Assembly: GCA_002432085.1 (NCBI GenBank)
Contig: DJFN01000209.1
Span: 10,246-21,565, forward strand
Length of the DNA stretch: 11,320 nt
Direction: 5' to 3'
Origin: Flavobacteriales bacterium UBA5871
Lineage (GTDB): Bacteria > Bacteroidota > Bacteroidia > Flavobacteriales_D > Crocinitomicaceae
Shown one piece after another: positions 7,810 to 11,320 of the stretch. The notes under the pieces were generated by a model. It saw only the letters and a program-made list of their open reading frames with translations, was not told where the DNA came from and made no database searches. Both the position numbers and the translations under genes were made by a program. Within the stretch, counting starts at the first letter, position 1; every line of letters starts with the position of its first letter.

Positions 7810-7823
7810 GTTGCGTACATTTG
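7793..7823 (+). promoter_or_regulatory. Bacteroidota-type promoter of the toxin-antitoxin pair
   Basis: TTG at 7793-7795, a 20-nt spacer, and TACATTTG at 7816-7823 match the -33/-7 pattern TTG-N19/20-TAnnTTTG. The motif ends 14 nt before the antitoxin ATG, so the leader would be very short. The -33 TTG is part of the right arm of the purL terminator stem. No separate operator palindrome is visible around it, although many antitoxins repress their own promoter. Confidence 0.6.
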
Positions 7824-7837
7824 AATAAAATCGAGAT

Positions 7838-8062
7838 ATGAACCTGCAGGCAACAAAGCTGGAATTGATGCAATTAATTCTGGAAAGCAAGAATAAGGAT
7901 TTGCTTCATGCCCTTTTGCGCATGCTTCAGTCATCGGGCGGCCCTTCAACTTCTGTTGTCAAACTTACTGCGTCAGAAAAGCAAGCCGTTCAGGAAGGAC
8001 TTGACGATTTTGAAAATGGCCGGTTTACAGACTTTGAAGAATTCATGAAAGAATTCAGATAA
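7838..8062 (+). CDS. Putative antitoxin of a ParE/RelE-type toxin-antitoxin pair
   Basis: This 74-aa acidic protein would bind and neutralise the toxin encoded 2 nt downstream. Residues 1-31 (QATKLELMQLILES...LLRMLQ) form an amphipathic helix of the kind found at the start of many small Bacteroidota antitoxins. A Ser/Gly/Pro linker follows at 32-38. The C-terminal part (44-74: LTASEKQAVQEGLDDFENGR...FEEFMKEF) is like the toxin-binding tail of addiction-module antitoxins, with the recurrent GL.D...GR pattern. No obvious DNA-binding fold such as ribbon-helix-helix or HTH is recognisable, so self-repression is uncertain. Gene order (antitoxin first), size and the tiny gap to the toxin support the call more than the sequence alone. 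It is AT-rich compared with purL and rsmG. Confidence 0.78.
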   Translation: MNLQATKLELMQLILESKNKDLLHALLRMLQSSGGPSTSVVKLTASEKQAVQEGLDDFENGRFTDFEEFMKEFR

Positions 8063-8064
8063 GT

Positions 8065-8355
8065 ATGTATAAGCTTCTTATTTCTGACCGAGCACAAAGT
8101 GATATTCGTAATGTATTTGCTTACCTGATCGAAAACTGGCCGGAATCTGTCAGAATAAAATTTGAGCAGGAGCTTTTTAAAACCGTTCAAATCCTAAAGA
8201 AAGATCCTGAGATTTTTCCATTAACGGATTTAAAAGACATCCGGAAAGCTGTCATTACAAAGCACAACTCTATCCTTTATTCCTTTCATACTTCCAAAGG
8301 AGAAATTAGAATCGTGCGTATTTTTGACACGCGTCTTCACCCGAAAAAGCGGTAA
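8065..8355 (+). CDS. ParE/RelE superfamily type II toxin
   Basis: The 96-aa basic protein has the usual length and layout of ParE/RelE toxins. A first strand (KLLISDRA, 3-10) is followed by two helices: QSDIRNVFAYLIENW at 11-25, and SVRIKFEQELFKTVQIL at 28-44, which leads into DP at 47-48. Then come the strands with R60-K61, ILYSFH (70-75), EIRIVRIF (80-87) and the ending DTRLHPKK (88-95). Family members either poison DNA gyrase (ParE) or cleave mRNA on the ribosome (RelE); the sequence does not decide which. R60, R82, R85 and R90 are candidate functional basic residues by position only. Hand counting gives about 37% GC for 8101-8340 against about 55% in sampled purL and rsmG, which suggests acquisition from elsewhere. 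It ends 9 nt before rsmG. Confidence 0.85.
   Translation: MYKLLISDRAQSDIRNVFAYLIENWPESVRIKFEQELFKTVQILKKDPEIFPLTDLKDIRKAVITKHNSILYSFHTSKGEIRIVRIFDTRLHPKKR
8319..8326 (+). promoter_or_regulatory. Possible -7 element for rsmG inside the toxin gene
   Basis: TATTTTTG matches TAnnTTTG exactly and lies 38 nt before the rsmG start, within the last codons of the toxin. No -33 TTG is seen at the expected distance, and AT-rich coding sequence produces such matches by chance. It matters because rsmG otherwise has no visible promoter of its own. Confidence 0.25.
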
Positions 8356-8364
8356 AAGAATCCT

Positions 8365-8994
8365 ATGAACACACTTATTGAAAAATATTTCCCCCATCTC
8401 ACCGCTGATCAGAAAGCGAAATTCTCCAGGCTCAAAGACCTCTACGCGGAATGGAATGCACAGATCAATGTGATCTCGCGGAAAGACCTTGACGATTTCT
8501 ACGAGCGCCACGTTCTGCATTCGCTTGGTATCGCGAAGATCATGGAGTTTGCGCCGGGTTCTTCCGTGCTTGACATTGGCACCGGCGGTGGATTTCCGGG
8601 CATTCCGCTGGCAATTTTGTTTCCTGAAACGGAATTTCACCTCGTGGATTCCATTGGCAAGAAGATCAAGGTCGTGAAAGCCGTTGCCGAAGCTCTGGAT
8701 TTGAAAAATGTACGTGCAACACACGCCCGCGCCGAAGACATCAAAGAACAATACGATTTTATCGTCAGTCGCGCGGTGACTGCCATGCCGGCTTTCATGC
8801 CCTGGACGAAAGGAAAATTCCTGAAGCGCTCCATCAATCCGCTCAACAACGGCATTCTTTACCTCAAAGGCGGCGACCTGAAAGAAGAGCTGGCGTCGAT
8901 CAAACATCCGTACACCATTCACCCGCTGAAAGAATTTTTCAAAGAAGAATTTTTCGAGACGAAAGCCGTTGTTTATGTAAAGGTCAATACCTAG
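8365..8994 (+). CDS. rsmG: 16S rRNA (guanine527-N7)-methyltransferase RsmG
   Basis: The 209-aa enzyme uses S-adenosylmethionine to methylate N7 of G527 in 16S rRNA, near the decoding centre. The N-terminal signature YAEWNAQINVISRKD (27-41) followed by YERHVLHSL (46-54) is diagnostic. The SAM site is DIGTGGGFPGIPLAI (70-84), with acidic D95 after the next strand; SRAVT is at 135-139 and KGG at 168-170. The length is normal for the family (about 205-240). Loss of this protein is known in other bacteria to give low-level streptomycin resistance. The gene starts 9 nt after the toxin stop and ends 1 nt before the next gene, so it probably shares transcripts with both sides. Composition is back to about 55% GC (8521-8580). 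Confidence 0.96.
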   Translation: MNTLIEKYFPHLTADQKAKFSRLKDLYAEWNAQINVISRKDLDDFYERHVLHSLGIAKIMEFAPGSSVLDIGTGGGFPGIPLAILFPETEFHLVDSIGKKIKVVKAVAEALDLKNVRATHARAEDIKEQYDFIVSRAVTAMPAFMPWTKGKFLKRSINPLNNGILYLKGGDLKEELASIKHPYTIHPLKEFFKEEFFETKAVVYVKVNT

Positions 8995-8995
8995 C

Positions 8996-9310
8996 ATGAG
9001 CTTATCACCGATCGCCTCTATCATAATGCTCTTTTTGGGAGGATGGGTCAGTGTTTGGATCATTGCTCTTGACTGGGAGTTCATCACATCTTTTTTTAAT
9101 GGGACCGGAACTCAAGACCCGGACATCGGTCTGATCGATCTTTCCGTTCTGATCTTTTTCATTCTTCTGAATGTGTACCTCATGATCAGATCACTCGTAC
9201 ATCTTTACCTGCGTCGCTATGCTACGGTAGCGCTCAACGGACTGTTTTTAATAATCCTGCCTTTGGTGCAAGTGATTTACTTCGCTATTTCTATGAAATT
9301 TTTCGAATGA
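8996..9310 (+). CDS. Small three-helix membrane protein, unknown function (copy 1)
   Basis: The 104-aa product has three likely membrane helices (about 7-25, 46-64 and 79-99), with a polar loop at 26-45 containing D26-W27-E28. It starts 1 nt after the rsmG stop (TAG-C-ATG), which indicates co-transcription and probably re-initiation from rsmG. I recognise no family. An ungapped alignment with the next gene product at a constant offset of two residues gives identities at L49, L52, N59, L62, H69, L70, R73, Y75, L80, I86, L88 and Q92, so the two look like distant tandem paralogues. The conserved N in helix 2 and the HLxxRxY motif after it may mark a binding or interaction site; that is inference. 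Confidence 0.75.
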   Translation: MSLSPIASIIMLFLGGWVSVWIIALDWEFITSFFNGTGTQDPDIGLIDLSVLIFFILLNVYLMIRSLVHLYLRRYATVALNGLFLIILPLVQVIYFAISMKFFE

Positions 9311-9420
9311 TTTCTGATACAGTTGATAATGTAAGTTAAATCGATTCGACGTTCGGTTCTACTGACGGTCTGTTTTCGGGAAATCGGTATTTTAGTATTC
9401 ATTCGAACCAACTACGCATC

Positions 9421-9741
9421 ATGAAACCATTCGCACTGATCCTTTGCTTCATTTCTCTGCTGGCTGCCATGTTTTTTATCAGCAGCGATATCCGGTTTAT
9501 CTGGATGCTGCTCGATGACTCCTACACCGGCGCCTTTGAAACGATGATGACATTGGAGCGCTGGCAGGAATTGACACTGCTGATGATTTACCTGCCAATC
9601 AACATTCTTTTGCTCACACTCGGTTTTCGGCACCTCATAAAACGAAACTACAATCGAAGTGTTCTGTTCAGCTGCCTCACCATAACGCTCTACGCCATCC
9701 AACTCTTCTTCTGGACAGCCACTACCATCCAGAAAGGCTGA
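9421..9741 (+). CDS. Small three-helix membrane protein, unknown function (copy 2)
   Basis: The 106-aa product has likely membrane helices at about 5-23 (possibly an uncleaved signal), 51-69 and 81-100, and a polar loop at 31-50 with L31-D32-D33. It matches the preceding gene product without gaps at L51, L54, N61, L64, H71, L72, R75, Y77, L82, I88, L90 and Q94. It follows that gene after 110 nt in which I see no terminator. A partial -7 match (TATTTTAG, 9388-9395) lies 25 nt ahead of the ATG, so it may have its own promoter. The AraC-type regulator gene begins 37 nt downstream. No family is recognised and no function is offered. Confidence 0.75.
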   Translation: MKPFALILCFISLLAAMFFISSDIRFIWMLLDDSYTGAFETMMTLERWQELTLLMIYLPINILLLTLGFRHLIKRNYNRSVLFSCLTITLYAIQLFFWTATTIQKG

Positions 9742-9778
9742 TTATTTAGTTGTCCAATGTCAATTGCTACTTTTAACT

Positions 9779-10582
9779 ATGCACTACCAGGAATACACGC
9801 CTTCAACAACGCTTGCTCCTTACATCAAATGCTTCTGGATACTCGAAAGCGATGATCCGGGGCCGCACGAGCGCGAACGCGTTTTTCCCGACGGCAGTAT
9901 CGAATGGATCTTTCATTACGGCGACCAGTTCTATAAATACACAGCCGACGATCAGGCCATTCTGCAATCACGAAGCTTCTTTCACGGACAGCTCAAGCGC
10001 TGGTTCGAATTGCAGGCAACAGGTCGAATCGGTGTATTTGGCGTTCGTTTTCACCCGGCCGGCTTACATCCGTTTGTCGACTTTGACATCAGCACAATTA
10101 CTGACGACACGATCGATTCCATAAACATCTGGCCGGATGCTGCTGAGCGTATTCATAACGAAATGCTGACGGCAACGACCGAACAACGACTGGCATTTGT
10201 GGAAAGCTTCCTGCTGGAACGATTGGAGCAGCGGAAAGTCGACCAGACCGTTATGAAGTGCGTAGACGCTATTATCCGCGATTCCGGCGCCGTTTCCATC
10301 GAAGCACTGGCCGATGAGCTGAACACCGGCCGCAGAGCTCTGGAACGTCGGTTTTTATCGGCTGTCGGACTCACACCAAAATTGCTCGCGCGCATCGTTC
10401 GTTTCAACAAGGCATTGCAGCTCATCAGCGACAACGATTTCAGCAGCTTTACTTCCGTTGCCCACGAAGGCGGTTTTTACGACCAGGCCCATTTCATCCG
10501 CGACTTCAAAGATCTCACAGGTCTCAATCCACGCAAATACTTCGCCGAGAATCTCGACCTGGTGCGCTTTTTTAATCTTTAA
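9779..10582 (+). CDS. AraC-family transcriptional regulator (DUF6597-like N-terminus)
   Basis: The 267-aa protein has a sensory-type N-terminal domain and a C-terminal AraC double helix-turn-helix. The N-terminal part starts with YTPSTTLAPYIKCFWILES (6-24), then VFPDGSIEWIFHYGD (35-49) and GVRFHPAGLHPF (88-99). This pattern is that of DUF6597-type AraC regulators, common in Bacteroidota and of unknown ligand. The DNA-binding part (about 172-256) includes SIEALADELNTGRRALERRF, the linker GLTPKLLARIVRFNKAL (197-213), and the second HTH ending GGFYDQAHFIRDFKDLTGLN (231-250) then PRKYF (251-255). A TTG codon at 9764 in the same frame could add five residues, but the ATG at 9779 places the domain start normally. 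Its targets are unknown; the nearby membrane-protein and lipoprotein genes are candidates by position only. Confidence 0.92.
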   Translation: MHYQEYTPSTTLAPYIKCFWILESDDPGPHERERVFPDGSIEWIFHYGDQFYKYTADDQAILQSRSFFHGQLKRWFELQATGRIGVFGVRFHPAGLHPFVDFDISTITDDTIDSINIWPDAAERIHNEMLTATTEQRLAFVESFLLERLEQRKVDQTVMKCVDAIIRDSGAVSIEALADELNTGRRALERRFLSAVGLTPKLLARIVRFNKALQLISDNDFSSFTSVAHEGGFYDQAHFIRDFKDLTGLNPRKYFAENLDLVRFFNL

Positions 10583-10600
10583 ATGCTTGTCGCATTTTTA
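10581..10600 (+). terminator. Possible terminator of the AraC-family gene
   Basis: AAATGC (10581-10586) pairs with GCATTT (10592-10597) around a 5-nt loop. A T-run, shared with the arm, extends to 10599. The left arm begins inside the stop codon. The stem is short and AT-rich. Confidence 0.4.
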
Positions 10601-10624
10601 CAAGTTTCTTTACTTGCAGTAGCG

Positions 10625-10632
10625 CAACTTTG
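10625..10632 (+). promoter_or_regulatory. Candidate -7 element of the lipoprotein gene
   Basis: CAACTTTG differs from TAnnTTTG only in the first base and lies 20 nt before the ATG at 10653. That is the same distance as the AACTTTG motif ahead of purL. No convincing TTG is seen at -33. Confidence 0.4.
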
Positions 10633-10652
10633 CACCAACAAAATCGACAAAC

Positions 10653-11153
10653 ATGAATACACAAGTGAAAACAACCCTTTTCCTCGCTGCGATGGCCGTT
10701 TCTGCTTGCGGCAATAACACTGAAAAGCCGGAACCGGAACAACCGGAAGGAGAAAGTCAGCTCACCAAAGCCGAGTGGCTGATCGGTCGCTGGGAAAACA
10801 ATTCCGAAGAAGGAAACCTGTCAGAAACATGGACCAAAACCGAAGACGGCTCACTGGAAGCGAAAACCTATTTCGTGATCGGCACAGACACAGTTTTCCG
10901 CGAGCATGTTCGCCTGGAGGAAAAAGATGGCGTAGTGAGCTACCTCGCCAATGTATCCGGACAAAACGGCGGTTCACCGGTAGCGTTTAAAATGACAAAG
11001 ATGGAAGGTCACACCATGGTATTCGAAAATCCGAACCACGATTACCCGACGATGATCACTTACGTACACAAAGGCGACTCTGTGATCGCGGAAATTTCAG
11101 GCAATCAGAATGGCAAGCCGGCGAAGGAACGCTTTGCTATGGTGAGAAAATAA
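10653..11153 (+). CDS. Lipoprotein with DUF6265-like domain
   Basis: The 166-aa protein begins with a lipoprotein signal (K6, hydrophobic core, V-S-A-Cys19), then a charged Glu/Pro linker (24-36), as expected for a membrane-anchored periplasmic or surface lipoprotein. The body (about 40-165) carries WLIGRW (42-47), E58-T-W60, a set of alternating strands, and FENPNHDYP (124-132). This combination matches the DUF6265 family (a small lipocalin-like beta-barrel by appearance) as I remember it; no biochemical role is known to me. The gene has its own candidate promoter and follows the AraC gene after 70 nt. It ends at a hairpin-rich spacer facing a converging gene, so it is probably a single transcription unit. 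Confidence 0.85.
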   Translation: MNTQVKTTLFLAAMAVSACGNNTEKPEPEQPEGESQLTKAEWLIGRWENNSEEGNLSETWTKTEDGSLEAKTYFVIGTDTVFREHVRLEEKDGVVSYLANVSGQNGGSPVAFKMTKMEGHTMVFENPNHDYPTMITYVHKGDSVIAEISGNQNGKPAKERFAMVRK

Positions 11154-11167
11154 TGCAGAATGCAGAA
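11154..11167. repeat. Tandem 7-nt repeat after the lipoprotein gene
   Basis: TGCAGAA occurs twice head to tail directly after the lipoprotein stop codon, followed by TTG. The same word family (AGAATGC, CAATT) makes up the arms of the hairpin at 11206-11243. The cluster therefore looks like one composite intergenic element rather than chance. Confidence 0.5.
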
Positions 11168-11205
11168 TTGTGTTCTGATTGATTGAACAGTATAGAATAA
11201 AACGA

Positions 11206-11243
11206 AGAATGCGCAATTCAACCAATTATGAATTGCGCATTCT
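11206..11243. terminator. Perfect 15-bp hairpin between converging genes, probable bidirectional terminator
   Basis: AGAATGCGCAATTCA (11206-11220) and TGAATTGCGCATTCT (11229-11243) are exact reverse complements around an 8-nt loop. The element lies between the end of the lipoprotein gene (11153) and the end of a minus-strand gene (11268), where a two-way terminator is expected. T-runs on either side are short, so termination is inferred mainly from stem and position. Confidence 0.65.
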
Positions 11244-11251
11244 CATTTCTG

Positions 11252-11265
11252 TCCGCCGCGGCGGA
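11252..11265. repeat. Perfect 14-bp GC-rich palindrome beside the minus-strand stop codon
   Basis: TCCGCCGCGGCGGA equals its own reverse complement and ends two bases from the stop codon of the minus-strand gene. It is entirely G/C except for its end bases, unlike the AT-rich surroundings. With no loop it could form a stem only with central bases unpaired, so it may be a protein site or a part of the terminator cluster. Confidence 0.55.
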
Positions 11266-11267
11266 AA

Positions 11268-11320
11268 TTAATCGTCGATTCGATACTTTTTAAAGAACGC
11301 ATCCCAATCCCAGAGGAAGT
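11268..11320 (-). CDS. C-terminal end of a minus-strand gene, unknown product
   Basis: Reading from the right edge, one frame gives FLWDWDAFFKKYRIDD followed by TAA (11268-11270). The aromatic-rich, protein-like tail and its placement after the hairpins suggest a real gene converging on the lipoprotein gene. Only 16 residues and the stop are in view, too few to name a family. Confidence 0.55.
   Translation of the reverse strand, partial: FLWDWDAFFKKYRIDD

Noticed and set aside
8230..9087. 285-codon minus-strand frame opposite the toxin and rsmG
   Set aside because: It overlaps three plus-strand genes with clear coding signatures and has no promoter or family resemblance.
1..11320. CRISPR array, tRNA, rRNA, insertion sequence or phage genes
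   Set aside because: No regularly spaced repeats, cloverleaf, rRNA sequence, transposase or integrase motif, or terminal inverted repeats flanking a gene were found by reading both strands.

Overview
The window looks like a piece of Bacteroidota chromosome, most likely from a Flavobacteriales-like lineage. Three things support this. The 805-aa protein at 2894-5311 ends in a type IX secretion (Por) sorting domain. Candidate promoters match the Bacteroidota -7 motif TAnnTTTG. No start codon has a clear Shine-Dalgarno sequence. Hand counts on sample lines give about 55% GC in purL and rsmG, about 42% in one small membrane gene, and about 37% in the toxin gene. The genus cannot be fixed from the sequence.

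Layout. From 1 to 5311 everything reads on the minus strand. In transcription order this is a T9SS-exported surface protein (2894-5311), a polytopic membrane protein of unknown function (1349-2797), an SDR oxidoreductase that overlaps it by 8 nt (598-1356), and an amidohydrolase lipoprotein cut by the left edge (1-505). A 212-nt divergent spacer (5312-5523) carries a -7 motif for each direction and two inverted repeats. From 5524 everything reads on the plus strand: purL; a hairpin terminator whose right arm also holds the -33 element of the next promoter; an AT-rich ParE/RelE-type toxin-antitoxin pair; rsmG; two small three-helix membrane proteins that look like tandem paralogues; an AraC-family regulator; and a DUF6265-like lipoprotein. 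At the right edge a converging minus-strand gene enters with only its last 17 codons. The spacer holds a 15-bp perfect hairpin and a 14-bp perfect palindrome. The longest stretch without a gene is the 212-nt divergent spacer.

How the genes work together. purL (purine synthesis) and rsmG (16S rRNA m7G527 methylation) are housekeeping genes. The toxin-antitoxin pair sits between them like an accessory insert with its own promoter. The SDR and the membrane protein are probably translationally coupled. The two small membrane proteins follow rsmG and precede the AraC regulator with only 37 nt between, so they may share transcripts with their neighbours.

I see no CRISPR array, tRNA, rRNA, insertion sequence, phage gene or defence island. 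Nothing here is convincingly a new multi-gene system. The items most worth following up are the low-GC toxin-antitoxin insert with its fused terminator and promoter, the tandem small membrane paralogues, and the intergenic word-repeat hairpins at both ends.
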